Assembly: GCA_001918745.1 (NCBI GenBank)
Contig: MNGN01000002.1
Location: 1-43,316 of the forward strand
Source of the DNA: Crenarchaeota archaeon 13_1_40CM_3_52_17
GTDB lineage: Archaea > Thermoproteota > Bathyarchaeia > 40CM-2-53-6
Length of the DNA: 43,316 bases
Direction of reading: 5' to 3'
The notes under the pieces are model-generated. The model saw only the letters and a list, made by a program, of their open reading frames with translations, was not told the DNA's origin and made no database searches. Positions 6,793-15,582 of the stretch are shown here, piece after piece. Within the stretch, counting starts at the first letter, position 1. Each line of letters begins with the position of its first letter. The position numbers were made by a program, and so were the translations under genes.

Positions 6793-8364
6793 ATGGAACC
6801 GCGAACTCTTAGGGTCACAGACTCCAACATCCCTGGTTTAGAAGAGATACTGACACCTGATGCGCTGGCGTTTGTCGGAGATCTTGTCCTAGAATTCTTC
6901 CCACGTCTCGACTCGCTACTCCGGGAAAGAGTCCTTGTTCATGAGAATCTTCGAAACGGAACACTTCCCAATTTTCCGGAAGAGACACGTGGTATTCGGA
7001 ATTCCAACTGGAAGGTCAGACCTCCCCCGCCTGATCTTCGACAAAGACGGGTGGAAATCACAGGCCCCGTTGATCGGAAGATGATGATAAACGCGCTTAA
7101 CTCGGGTGCGGATGTTTACATGGCGGATTTTGAAGACTCCCACTCGCCCACCTGGAAAGGAACAGTTCAGGGCCAGGTCAACCTTCGAGACGCTGTTAAC
7201 CGGAATATCAGATATACTGGTGCTGATGGCCGAGAATACAATCTAGGGAGCAAACTCGCGGTTCTTATGGTGCGGCCCCGAGGCCTGCATCTCGTCGAGA
7301 AACATGTTCTAATCGGGTCCAAGCCGGTTCCCGCTTTCGTCTTCGACTATGGCCTCTTCCTCTACCACAACGCCAAGAAACTGATCAGCCAAGAAACAGG
7401 TCCCTACTTCTACATCCCCAAACTCGAGAGCTATCTAGAAGCCCGTCTCTGGAACGACATCTTCGACTATTCGGAGAAGGTGCTCAAACTTCCCCACGCT
7501 AGCATAAAGTGCAGCGTTCTCATCGAGACCATTCTAGCCGGGTTTCAGATGGACGAAATTCTCTATGAATTGCGTGATAGGATCACCGCGCTCAACTTCG
7601 GCCGCTGGGACTACATCTTCAGCCTGATCAAGTTCCTGGGCCACGACCCGAGGTTCCTAGTTCCTGAAAGACCGCTCCTCCCCATGACAACACCCTTCCT
7701 CAAGTCCTGCTCCGTTCTACTAGCTCAAACTTGCCATAAACGAGGCGCGCATCCGATCGGAGGAATGGCCGCCCAGGTTCCCATAAAAGGCGACCCTCAC
7801 TCCCAGGAAGCCATCGACATGGTTGTCGCCGATAAGAAGCGAGAGGCCGCTGAGGCATATGAGGGCGCTTGGGTTGCCCACCCAGGTCTGGTACCGGTTG
7901 TCAAGAATGTCTTCGACGACCATTCCATAGAATTCAAGAACGCTGACGCGATTGCGGAAGTAAGCCACGATGATCTCCTCAGAGTACCAGAGCCGAAGAT
8001 TAGCGAGCAGGCTCTGAGAGCAAATGTTGCCGTTAGCCTACGATATCTAGAATCTTGGCTGGGAGGTCTCGGTTGCGTGAGCATCAACAATCTGATGGAG
8101 GACACGGCTACTGTGGAGATCTGTAGGGCTCAGATCTGGCAGTGGATTCACCACTCCGCCAAGCTTCTTGACGGGCCCTCGATTACACGTGAGCTATTCC
8201 AAACCATCTTGAAGGAAGAAATGGCAAGAATAAGAGCAGGAGTCGGACTACAAGCCAACGAAGAGCCAAACTACAAGACTGCAGGAGACCTATTAGACTC
8301 ACTTGTGACCTGTGAAAGTTTTCCCGAATTCATGACGCTACTAGCTTACAACTATCTAGAATGA
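6793..8364 (+). CDS. aceB: Malate synthase A
   Basis: It condenses glyoxylate with acetyl-CoA to malate, completing the shunt begun by the preceding isocitrate lyase. It follows the A-type enzyme closely: VEITGPVDRKMMINALNSGA, MADFEDSHSPTW, the catalytic-Arg segment MVRPRGLHLVEKH, LNFGRWDYIFSLIK, HKRGAHPIGGMAAQVP, and the catalytic-Asp segment MEDTATVEICRAQIWQWIHH near the C-terminus. From ATG 6793 it is 523 aa (E. coli AceB has 533). A TTG at 6751, two bases after the aceA stop, would add 14 residues. Neither start has a good ribosome site. A-type malate synthase is more usual in bacteria than archaea, so ancestral transfer of the pair is possible. Confidence 0.95.
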   Translation: MEPRTLRVTDSNIPGLEEILTPDALAFVGDLVLEFFPRLDSLLRERVLVHENLRNGTLPNFPEETRGIRNSNWKVRPPPPDLRQRRVEITGPVDRKMMINALNSGADVYMADFEDSHSPTWKGTVQGQVNLRDAVNRNIRYTGADGREYNLGSKLAVLMVRPRGLHLVEKHVLIGSKPVPAFVFDYGLFLYHNAKKLISQETGPYFYIPKLESYLEARLWNDIFDYSEKVLKLPHASIKCSVLIETILAGFQMDEILYELRDRITALNFGRWDYIFSLIKFLGHDPRFLVPERPLLPMTTPFLKSCSVLLAQTCHKRGAHPIGGMAAQVPIKGDPHSQEAIDMVVADKKREAAEAYEGAWVAHPGLVPVVKNVFDDHSIEFKNADAIAEVSHDDLLRVPEPKISEQALRANVAVSLRYLESWLGGLGCVSINNLMEDTATVEICRAQIWQWIHHSAKLLDGPSITRELFQTILKEEMARIRAGVGLQANEEPNYKTAGDLLDSLVTCESFPEFMTLLAYNYLE

Positions 8365-8402
8365 CAAACCATCCATCCGAAGTGAGACGTTCAAAAGGGT
8401 AA

Positions 8403-8427
8403 GACCTCGCATCGCTCCCACGCAAGG
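8403..8427 (-). repeat. Weak fourth copy of the 81-bp repeat core
   Basis: On the minus strand GTGGGAGCGATGCGAGGTC aligns with the repeat core GTGGGAGCGAATGCAAGTTC with one deletion and two or three changes. It lies just downstream of the aceB stop, so aceA-aceB is bracketed by this copy and copy B. The match is short, and common ancestry is only suggested. Confidence 0.3.
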
Positions 8428-8986
8428 GGTTCAATCTCGAACTCAGGCTCCGCGGCCTCCAGCATAGAGAACTAGCCAAAAACTCCTTCCAACAAGTTTG
8501 CACGGCCACTGCCCACAATATTTTGGACTGAGTCGGAAGACTTCAACCTGGCCGTAGGGGCTAGTGACTTTAGGCGACTGCATGTTGTGACCGTGTGCAG
8601 GCTTGGCGTCATCCGCGAGATTTACCTTCCCCACTGAATCAAATCAAACGTCCGAGATTCGTCTAAAGCGATGCCTTAGAAAGCGAATCTTCTCGACGAA
8701 CGTTGATTCCATTCCAAGGCACTTGCGCATTGGGTTTCGCCTGGACAATCGAGGGAATCTTAGATGTAGCAGACGAAGTCTGCCGGTCTGTGCTCGGCAT
8801 GTTGGTTCCCAGCTCACCACGAAGCGAATCATTTCAAACTGGAAGACTTCTAGGGTTTTTGGTCCCGACCGCCATCATATCTAGAGGTCATGAGAAGGGC
8901 TCCGTATCTGAGTCGTCCCCCACGCCTTCCGGGGCTCCTTGACACGGGAACGAGCTCCTAGTTGCGATTGAACCTTGGCCAAAGAA

Positions 8987-9070
8987 AGGGTTTGAACTTG
9001 CATTGATCCCACGCCCGAGGCTCCAAAACCCAGCAACCGTCAGAAGTTCGGGTTTCTTGCTTTTTGGAAG
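8987..9070 (-). repeat. Partial copy C of the 81-bp repeat with a different hairpin
   Basis: 8987-9019 matches copies A and B (AGGGTTTGAACTTGCATT, then TCCCACGCCCGAG). The remaining half is unrelated but also forms a hairpin, with outer arms CTCCAAAA (9021) and TTTTGGAAG (9062-9070) and inner arms AACCC/GGGTT. A conserved tail joined to variable hairpins recalls a structured RNA or a modular integration site. It ends seven bases before the ~210-bp repeat. Confidence 0.5.
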
Positions 9071-9076
9071 AACCGA

Positions 9077-9292
9077 TCTTGCGTCGCGAGATCCTCTATG
9101 CAATACCCCCCTTTTTCTAGGGAAAAATTTTCTGTCTGGCATGCATAATCGACGAGTCTGCGATTCAGGGTACAATCCTGGCTTTGATCGCAGAGTGAAA
9201 CAACGTGTAATTTAGGCCGGTTCCCGAACGATTCTAGGGGTTGTTGTGTGGCTCGTCCCAGATTCGAGATCAGGGCTGAAAATGGGCGATTT
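9077..9292 (+). repeat. ~210-bp dispersed repeat, copy 1
   Basis: This aligns with 32355-32560 in the same orientation. Best-conserved blocks are TCTTGCGTCGCGAG at the left, ACCCCCCT, TTTTCTG...TCTGGCA, GAGTCT..CG..TTCAGGG, and CCAGATTCGAGATCAG and GCTGAAAAT at the right, with small indels and divergent middles between. Both copies end 120-235 bases upstream of a plus-strand gene. Block-like conservation separated by variable spacers suggests an RNA gene or a non-autonomous element, not coding sequence. Peptides shared by the two on the minus strand (KRGVLHR..RDAR, SALISNL.R) occur in different frames. Confidence 0.6.
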
Positions 9293-9411
9293 CCCATCAA
9301 CCAGCAGAGCATGTTGTAGGAGCGATCTCCCTTCCTTGCAGGAAATTAGATTCAACATTGCTTCCCAGCAAGCATTTACGGACAAAAGGAACGTTTCACG
9401 GGGAGAAAAAA

Positions 9412-10098
9412 TTGGAAGGCGACCAAGGATTCCAAGCGATAACTTTTGACTGTTACGGGACCCTCATTGACTGGGAAACTGGAATCGAAGCCGCGTTCAA
9501 GCAATCTCTCAAGGGTCTCGGGCTGACCCAGCACGAGGAATCCAGATTATTCGATCGATATCTAGAAGAGGAAGAGAGAATCGAAGCCCAAAAGCCCTAC
9601 AAGCCTTACCGCAAGGTTCTAGCCGAAGCCTTCAACTCCGCAGCCAAGAGCTTCGGAAAGACAATACCTAAAGAAGCGTCAAATCTGCTGGCAGAACAGC
9701 TACCCACCTGGCTCCCTTTTCCTGACACAAACCCCGCCCTCGAAAGGCTGTTTGGAAACTACAAACTGGGAATATTGTCCAACGTTGATGACGACCTTCT
9801 ACAAGGCACGCTGAAACAGCTCAGGGTCCCATTCGACCTCGTCATCACGGCGGAACGCGTAAGATCCTACAAGCCCGGGACGAAGCATTTTGACGAAGCG
9901 CGAAAAATTCTCGGACCCGATACCAGCTGGCTCCACGTCGCCGCAAGTCTTTACCATGACATCGAGCCCGCGACACGGCTCCAAATCAAGACCATTTGGG
10001 TTAACAGGAAGAACTCACCAATGGACAAGAAATATTCAAAGACCCTGATCGGAGAACTCAAGGACTTGACTCAACTGGCAGACTGGCTTGAAAAATAA
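9412..10098 (+). CDS. HAD-superfamily hydrolase, haloacid dehalogenase type II-like
   Basis: A cytosolic hydrolase of the HAD fold, closest in pattern to 2-haloacid dehalogenases. The nucleophile motif FDCYGTLIDW lies near the N-terminus, a helical cap follows (~35-105), then motif II in GILSNVDDD, the motif III Lys in RSYKPGTKHFDEA, and a motif IV region WLHVAASLYHDIEPA. In this family the second Asp of DxD is replaced by Tyr (DxY), as here. TTG at 9412 has a GGGGAG site six bases upstream and puts motif I in the usual place (228 aa); the frame extends to 9358 without better support. The substrate is unknown; phosphatase activity is possible. It is the first gene after the repeat-rich gap. 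Confidence 0.8.
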   Translation: MEGDQGFQAITFDCYGTLIDWETGIEAAFKQSLKGLGLTQHEESRLFDRYLEEEERIEAQKPYKPYRKVLAEAFNSAAKSFGKTIPKEASNLLAEQLPTWLPFPDTNPALERLFGNYKLGILSNVDDDLLQGTLKQLRVPFDLVITAERVRSYKPGTKHFDEARKILGPDTSWLHVAASLYHDIEPATRLQIKTIWVNRKNSPMDKKYSKTLIGELKDLTQLADWLEK

Positions 10099-10312
10099 CC
10101 TGGCCATGGCCAATGAAGGCCTTCTGGGCGGGCGGAGGCTACTGGGTCTACTGAACTCTCCACGGGGGAAAGAGGTCAAGCAAATGGCTGTGATGCACCT
10201 GAGAGTGCTGGCACACACGCCCAATCTTTCTTGGATGAGCAACTATCGTTTCTGAGCAAACGAGGAGAGTTTAATGGATTGTGTTAGGACAAATCGCCAC
10301 TAGGACTCTCTC

Positions 10313-10975
10313 TTGAAGTGGGAAACTCACTGCCACACATTGTATAGCAATAGGCGTCATCGAAAGTATGATGCGCTGAATAGTCCAAGAGAAATGATTG
10401 AAGCAGCAATTAGAAAGGGACTAGATGGGATGATCATAACGGACCACGATAGTGTCAAAGGAGGACTCGTCGGGGAAGAGGTGGCCAAGGGCTACAGGGA
10501 CTTCAAGGTAATCCCCGGAGCGGAAGTAACGAGTCGCGCTGGACATGTTCTCGCGATAGGCGTCGATCAGAACGTTCAGAAGGGTCTAAGTGTTGAGGAG
10601 ACTGTTGAACTTATTCACGATCTCGGCGGAATTGCGGTCGCCTCTCATCCATTTTCAAGCCGTGTAAGACCCTCGGTCGGCAGTGAGTGCCTGAAGGCAG
10701 ACGCCGTGGAAGTGTTCAACGCAACAAACAGAGGCCTAGCCAATTCTAGGGCCATGTCCCTTGCCAAGATTCATGGTCTTCCCCGGACAGCTGGAAGTGA
10801 TGCTCACTGGGCAAGGACGGTGGGAACGGCAGGAATAATCTGCGGCGACCCTGTTGAGAGTATTCCGAGGGGAAAGGTTGAGCTTTTCGGAGGGTATGTT
10901 GGCACGTGGGATATGAGAGCGTTCATGTTTCGACAATTAACATCCACCCTACTGAACAGGCCTCTCTGGAAATAA
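10313..10975 (+). CDS. PHP-domain metal-dependent phosphoesterase (TrpH/YciV-like)
   Basis: The product is a compact 220-residue PHP domain. Metal-binding motifs appear in order: WETHCHTLYS (HxH, residues 5-10), IITDHDS (~42-48), PGAEV (~67-71), VASHPFSS (~109-116) and AGSDAHW (~160-166). Such proteins hydrolyse phosphate esters of small nucleotides or sugar phosphates, but the substrate cannot be told from sequence. Its start is TTG at 10313, directly before the HxH motif, as usual for the family. It stands alone between the HAD gene and a convergent HIT-like gene 15 bases downstream. Confidence 0.85.
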   Translation: MKWETHCHTLYSNRRHRKYDALNSPREMIEAAIRKGLDGMIITDHDSVKGGLVGEEVAKGYRDFKVIPGAEVTSRAGHVLAIGVDQNVQKGLSVEETVELIHDLGGIAVASHPFSSRVRPSVGSECLKADAVEVFNATNRGLANSRAMSLAKIHGLPRTAGSDAHWARTVGTAGIICGDPVESIPRGKVELFGGYVGTWDMRAFMFRQLTSTLLNRPLWK

Positions 10976-10990
10976 TTTTAGGAGTCCATC

Positions 10991-11473
10991 CTAGCTAGGA
11001 TCTTCAACGGGGTCTACTGAATCGTGATCGGGGTAAGCCCTTGACAGAGTTCCCTGATGATTGTCAATGATCATTCTGGGCGTTTTGAGGATTTGAGCAT
11101 CGTCGTCTGCGTTCCTGTCCAAGTCTGACGCAACCCTATGCCAGTGGTCTGGAACCGTCGCATATACGGGCTCGAATATCGCCCATTTGTCAGTGTAAGA
11201 GAAGAATTTCGAACCGATTTTCATCAGTAGCAAGTATGCCTCTCCAATAGATCCTTCGTCGAGGGTTTTGATGTGATCCTTATGGAATAACATCAATCGC
11301 TCTCTGTGGCCTTTCATCGTTTTAGTCCGTGCCAATTTCCACCGCTGGAACTCTGCCAAAACTTCCTCCTGAGAAATCCTGCAGAGGGGACATGGCTCTG
11401 CAGCATGGGTACCGCCGTCAATATTGGTACGAAGAACCGCGTGTTTCTCCAGATGCAATTCTAGGATCTCCAA
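10991..11473 (-). CDS. HIT-like protein with CxxC motif
   Basis: The 160-residue product has a CPLC pair (~28-31), then KGHRERLMLFHKDHIKTLDE (~54-73), which resembles the conserved G-H...KxH segment of histidine-triad proteins. Near the C-terminus VPDHWHRVASDL (~108-119) sits where the HxHxH triad lies in active HIT enzymes, but only two spaced histidines remain. The family binds nucleotides and hydrolyses nucleotide conjugates; this divergent member may do something else. It is convergent with the PHP gene and divergent from the large membrane protein gene. The HIT assignment is by pattern only. Confidence 0.5.
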   Translation of the reverse strand: MEILELHLEKHAVLRTNIDGGTHAAEPCPLCRISQEEVLAEFQRWKLARTKTMKGHRERLMLFHKDHIKTLDEGSIGEAYLLLMKIGSKFFSYTDKWAIFEPVYATVPDHWHRVASDLDRNADDDAQILKTPRMIIDNHQGTLSRAYPDHDSVDPVEDPS

Positions 11474-11667
11474 CGAACTGACTCGAAAGCGTATCCCAGA
11501 TTAGAATATTGTTCTCACCATCATCAATTCTGCATCTTTAGATTACTACCGATACAAACAGGGCAGCTTTTCCGCGACTCCTTATAGGAGCCTAAGTCTG
11601 AAAAACAACTGATACTGGACTCGGACGTGCAGAAGCACGCGATTCGAGATATCTAGTGAGATGACAA

Positions 11668-13782
11668 ATGTCACACAAACTGCGGACTGAGATACTTCTC
11701 GTTTCACAGACTGTCATCATATCCCTACTACTGTATTGGATGTTCCTTGAGACCCAATCCAACTCTTTCTTGAAATCTTGGTTATCTCAGAACTTCCCCC
11801 TTGGCCTCGTCCTACTCAACGCGTGGGTTGTAGCCGCAGCAATCGCGGAGCTTGCTCTAGTAACCGGATTTTGGATCATTCGACTAGAGAGCGAAGGGCG
11901 CGCTCCGAAAGTAAGAGCCCGACAACGTGCTGGTTTGGAAGCAAAACCGCGATACAGTGCTCGCTTGGCTAGCGAAGAAGACCTCGCGCTCCCAAGCTCG
12001 ACACCCTTCTACGAAACGATCGAAGTGCCGATCTTGATTCTAACCCTCGCTCTTGCGACACAGGCCGTCTCTCTCTGGTTTGTCACAGCCTCAACCTTCC
12101 GGATTACTAGCTTCACACCGGACTCTTTCTTCTACGCTTCCAACCTGCCTCTCACATATTGGTGGGGCCTCGGAGCCACATTAGCCCTGTTTTTCACTCG
12201 TTCTATCTTCCGCGGACGCCAGCAAATTGTCCTTGATGTCTCTGTCTTGTTCCTGCTTTCATTCTATCTCATCGGGCTCCCTTCTTTTGCTTACCAAGAC
12301 CCTAGGTTCCTGGACGCGTACTATCACACAGGAAACTCGCTTAACCTTCTCAACTATCAAGCCTGGCTGAACTCTCCCAGCTGGTATGGTCACCAGTTTC
12401 CGGGTGTATTCTTGTTCGTCGGGCAGTTGATCTCGATTGCGGGAATAGACCCGTTCCAGCTCATGAGATACTACCCTCTTGGCCTTTCGCTCGTTATCGT
12501 GTTTATGGTATACGTCATCACCAAGATGTTCAGCTCAAGCTTCGCATCGATCGCCTCAGCCACGTTTCTAGGAGGAATGTGGTTCCAGTTTCACATCTCA
12601 CCCCAGAGCTTGGAGTTGATCCTCTATCTCGGTCTCATATTCTTAGTTCTAAAGATTATCGAGGACGCGCCGCGGAGGAAGCTCTGGACCATGACAGGAC
12701 TGGCGTCGATTCCTATTTTTGTCGGGAGCCATCCCGAAACGCCTCTTGCTTTCACTCTCGGCCTCGCCGGTTTTTTGATATTGTCATTATTGAGATCAAA
12801 GAAAACTTTCCTACAACAAAGCTTGAGATCGATCCTGCCGTTCAGCGCTCTCGTTTGTTGGGTTTTGGTTTGGTGGTTTGTGATCGCGGTTGATGCTCTA
12901 AGCCTAGTCCAGACGACAATTCTAGCGAAGGCCCTGTTAACCCTCTCCCAGCTACCAATCGGTATCAAGACGCAAGCTTCACTTCCATTGACGCCTTCGT
13001 TCAGCTACGGGGTCACGGTCCTTGCAGAACAAGTAGTCTCCGTCGTGGTCTGGGCAACGGGACTATCATACTTCCTATTTCTGCGAAGACTCCAGCCTAG
13101 AGAGCTATTCCTTGGAGGTCTCTTTCTGGCCGCTGTGTCGACCATACCCATCGCGGTTTTTGGTCGAACCGATGTTCTCCAAAGAAGCTACCTGTTCGCC
13201 CTCGTCCCATTCGTGATTCTAACGGCCTGGCTCCTTGAGAGAAGGTCGGTGCTCACCTTTCGAGGAAGGGACCTCTTCCGGCTGTTCAGAACCGGGTTCA
13301 TTATAATGATGGTTCTCTTCGCTGTTCTCATACCAATAACGAGGTACGGAATCGACCCATTCCACTACATACCCGGCTCCTCGCTCTATACCGCAAATGT
13401 AGCGGCGGGACTGCAACAACACTCTATACTGTTCCTTGAGCCAGATGAGGACGGTTGGCGGTTCTATGCGGGGCTTGATGGAGCTATCAGCCAGCCGAGA
13501 CTGGAACAGAGTAATATCGCGGGCCAACTTGGCGGTTTTGTGAAGCCAAACAGTGACGCTACGCTTCCGGGCTTCAACTTGACCTATTCAAAGCCGGACA
13601 GCACTGCAGGATACATTGTGCTTCCTAGCTACTGGCAGAACCTGTACAGCCTCAGATTCGGACATAACTCGACCTTTTACTACGCCGTTAGAAACGAATT
13701 CACTGGTAACGTCACGCAGAACTTCAACCTAGTCTACTCGACGGGTACCGACGAGATCTATGCTAATCCGGGTCTGGGCTGA
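11668..13782 (+). CDS. Polytopic membrane protein, probable GT-C-type glycosyltransferase
   Basis: A 704-residue protein with two N-terminal membrane helices, a charged cytoplasmic loop (~75-110), then roughly ten more helices to about residue 560, and a ~140-residue extracytoplasmic C-terminal domain. An acidic loop QDPRFLDAYYHTGNSL (~210-225) after the fourth or fifth helix resembles the Asp-bearing first external loop of GT-C enzymes, which use polyprenyl-phosphate sugars. The C-terminal domain carries NxS/T sequons (NLT, NST, NVT), consistent with an outside location. It opens the surface-glycan region and is transcribed against the DUF1616-like gene. The glycosyltransferase role is inferred from topology and context. 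Confidence 0.6.
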   Translation: MSHKLRTEILLVSQTVIISLLLYWMFLETQSNSFLKSWLSQNFPLGLVLLNAWVVAAAIAELALVTGFWIIRLESEGRAPKVRARQRAGLEAKPRYSARLASEEDLALPSSTPFYETIEVPILILTLALATQAVSLWFVTASTFRITSFTPDSFFYASNLPLTYWWGLGATLALFFTRSIFRGRQQIVLDVSVLFLLSFYLIGLPSFAYQDPRFLDAYYHTGNSLNLLNYQAWLNSPSWYGHQFPGVFLFVGQLISIAGIDPFQLMRYYPLGLSLVIVFMVYVITKMFSSSFASIASATFLGGMWFQFHISPQSLELILYLGLIFLVLKIIEDAPRRKLWTMTGLASIPIFVGSHPETPLAFTLGLAGFLILSLLRSKKTFLQQSLRSILPFSALVCWVLVWWFVIAVDALSLVQTTILAKALLTLSQLPIGIKTQASLPLTPSFSYGVTVLAEQVVSVVVWATGLSYFLFLRRLQPRELFLGGLFLAAVSTIPIAVFGRTDVLQRSYLFALVPFVILTAWLLERRSVLTFRGRDLFRLFRTGFIIMMVLFAVLIPITRYGIDPFHYIPGSSLYTANVAAGLQQHSILFLEPDEDGWRFYAGLDGAISQPRLEQSNIAGQLGGFVKPNSDATLPGFNLTYSKPDSTAGYIVLPSYWQNLYSLRFGHNSTFYYAVRNEFTGNVTQNFNLVYSTGTDEIYANPGLG

Positions 13783-13794
13783 AGAACGGAAGGG

Positions 13795-14391
13795 TTAGGC
13801 AGCGTTAAACCAGATTTGAAGCCAATTGCCAATCCTCGAACCCGGTCCTTCATAACCGTAGAGGAAGGAATTAGCGGCGAGGTCGTAAGTCCATAACTCG
13901 AAGAAGAATCTGAATTTCAATCCCTTTACAGAACCAATGGGCGAGAACACTTGCTGGCCATTGATGGTCATGTTGAGGACTACCAATCCTCCAGCCTGAT
14001 TTTCAGAATTGATGCTCCAGGTGAAGTTGATAGCGGCCGTTTGCCCGTTCGGAATAAACCTAGAAGTGTTTCCTATCTGCGGAGTAGCACTTGCAGGAGC
14101 TGTTGCATTGGGGTTGTTGCTAGTACTGTTTCCCAATCGATATACGACACCCACGTACTGGATCGAACCCATCTGGTTCGTTACCTCAAAATGCCAAGTC
14201 AGAATCTTATGGGTAGTGACGTTCATTCCCACTCCTGAAAAGTAGTTGGATAAGGTTTCACTAGGTGAGAAGACTCCCCATGCGATAAACGGTTGGGAGG
14301 GCGCCTTACTAAGGGCGTAGTAAGTGATAGAACTGTAGATCAGACTGAAGCTCGCCAATAACACGACAAATGTAAGGATTCTTCGCTGCAC
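13795..14391 (-). CDS. Secreted/anchored DUF1616 C-terminal-type protein
   Basis: One N-terminal membrane helix (~5-27) is followed by an extracytoplasmic beta-rich domain with the DUF1616-like segments YALSKAPSQPFIAWGVFSPS, NYFSGVGMNVT, EVTNQMGSIQYVGVVYRLGN and GQTAAINFTWSI. Several NxS/T sequons are present, as expected for an exported archaeal protein. In typical DUF1616 proteins this domain follows the N-terminal membrane part in one chain. Here that membrane part is a separate gene at 14927-15505 on the other strand. It is co-directional with 14402-14884, 10 bases apart, and probably co-transcribed. A surface or glycan-linked role is inferred from neighbours. Confidence 0.6.
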   Translation of the reverse strand: MQRRILTFVVLLASFSLIYSSITYYALSKAPSQPFIAWGVFSPSETLSNYFSGVGMNVTTHKILTWHFEVTNQMGSIQYVGVVYRLGNSTSNNPNATAPASATPQIGNTSRFIPNGQTAAINFTWSINSENQAGGLVVLNMTINGQQVFSPIGSVKGLKFRFFFELWTYDLAANSFLYGYEGPGSRIGNWLQIWFNAA

Positions 14392-14401
14392 TCTCGTTGC
14401 C

Positions 14402-14884
14402 TCAGTCTAAGCGCAGTCTGCGCAATCTCACTCTCCTGACGAAGTTCTTGACTCGATGAAATTCAATCACTAGCAAAGTTGAACCCAGACCACTTGCTAC
14501 GGCGAGCGAGTAGTCACCTAGCTGGCTTAGAAGCGTCTGGGTCCGGGCAGCGCTGGCTACGTTCAGAGCTTGAACGGCTGTCGTAGTGGACATGTTGAGA
14601 GATAAGCTAGCGTAGACCCCTGACCCGGTCTTATTTGTCGGGAGCAGTTGAATTGCGCTCTGCTCGTATGATAAAGCGAGGTTCAGGTTGCTTGCAAGCT
14701 GGGAAATAGCAGCTGGAGAAGCACCGTCCAGATCAGCCTGATTCACAATCTGAAACGCCTGAACGATCTTGTTTTGTGCGATATCGATAGGGGTTGACTG
14801 ACCCGATACGTTGTCGGTTGTTGCTGAAATTGAAAAGGTGAGAAGGAGGAGAGTTCCCAGAAAGGCCGACTGACGGAAGCGCAT
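14402..14884 (-). CDS. Exported helical protein with C-terminal membrane anchor
   Basis: A signal peptide (MRFRQSAFLGTLLLLTFSIS) leads a mostly helical, Ala/Gln/Leu-rich domain (~30-125). A hydrophobic segment (SLAVASGLGSTLLVIEF, ~127-143) and an Arg-rich cytoplasmic tail (VKNFVRRVRLRRLRLD) follow. This is the topology of a type I anchored surface protein. No family is recognised. It sits between the two halves of the DUF1616-like locus, 42 bases from the divergent membrane half, suggesting the three form one complex. Confidence 0.6.
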   Translation of the reverse strand: MRFRQSAFLGTLLLLTFSISATTDNVSGQSTPIDIAQNKIVQAFQIVNQADLDGASPAAISQLASNLNLALSYEQSAIQLLPTNKTGSGVYASLSLNMSTTTAVQALNVASAARTQTLLSQLGDYSLAVASGLGSTLLVIEFHRVKNFVRRVRLRRLRLD

Positions 14885-14926
14885 ATCTGGGTCTCGAGTT
14901 TGACGTGGGTGGTTAGGCTTTAGGAT

Positions 14927-15505
14927 TTGCCCGCGCTATCGAAGGAGGCCATATTGGCTGTTGTGGAAGAGCGTCATCCTTCGACACTTGCAGATCTCAA
15001 GAAATGTCTCGAAGACAAGATGATTGAGGTCAACGATGCCGAGCTTCTGCCCTTGATCAAGCAAATGCGATCGAAAGGAGAGATCAGGTTGTACCTTCCT
15101 GCAAGAGCCAGCTCGTTCGAGGAATATATCACCTCCTACTGGGATACTTGGTGGGTATACTTGGCAGTAGTCGTCGCAGTTTCAGAATCGTTTCTCGTCT
15201 TCTTGGAATCCCAGAGTGGGCCGCTATTGTTTCTAAGAATTGTTTTCGGTGTCGGCCTATTGGGCTTCGTTCCAGGGTATTTGACTGTTCGGATTATCTT
15301 TCCGAGGGGGAAAATCAGCGTTCTCGAACAGCTTCTGCTCAGCGTCTTCCTTAGCGTCCTAATCTCTATCGCGGTTGGGGTGCTCCTCGGGTTAGGCCCA
15401 TTCTTTCTCCCCTCGTACAACACCCTTCTGATGAGCCTCTATGTCTTGGTGGCTTCACCTGTGGCGGCTTACCGTTCCTATCGTGTTTTTGCGGCAGCTC
15501 ACTAG
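14927..15505 (+). CDS. Winged-helix plus membrane protein, DUF1616 N-terminal type
   Basis: Residues 1-65 form a winged-helix-like domain (LSKEAILAVVEERHPSTLAD ... LIKQMRSKGEIRLYLP). Four membrane helices follow (~73-92, ~97-118, ~130-152, ~158-178). The stretch FLRIVFGVGLLGFVPGYLTV and IIFPRGKISVLEQLLLSVFL is typical of the membrane half of DUF1616 proteins. The usual exported C-terminal domain is absent and is found instead on the opposite strand (13795-14391). TTG start at 14927. The DNA-binding-like domain fused to membrane helices could sense envelope state, but no function is established. Confidence 0.6.
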   Translation: MPALSKEAILAVVEERHPSTLADLKKCLEDKMIEVNDAELLPLIKQMRSKGEIRLYLPARASSFEEYITSYWDTWWVYLAVVVAVSESFLVFLESQSGPLLFLRIVFGVGLLGFVPGYLTVRIIFPRGKISVLEQLLLSVFLSVLISIAVGVLLGLGPFFLPSYNTLLMSLYVLVASPVAAYRSYRVFAAAH

Positions 15506-15582
15506 TCCGATCTAGTGGTGTGGGAGAAACTGTGCCTAGCTCTCTGGCGTTAGCCTAGAGCCAAGCTCTCTTCGTCGACGAG

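Larger units (their letters stand above)
8365..9411. other. Gene-free, repeat-rich kilobase
   Basis: No open frame here has convincing protein character on either strand. The interval holds a weak relative of the 81-bp repeat (8403-8427), a partial copy with a different hairpin (8987-9070) and one copy of the ~210-bp repeat (9077-9292). A 16-base motif, AAGCGATGCCTTAGAA at about 8668, recurs with one change on the opposite strand at about 1393-1408, and partially at about 32571. Confidence 0.5.

Noticed and set aside
8603-8942. Overlapping plus-strand frames in the gene-free kilobase
   Set aside because: Neither frame shows a consistent domain pattern or a ribosome site, and the area is filled with repeats.
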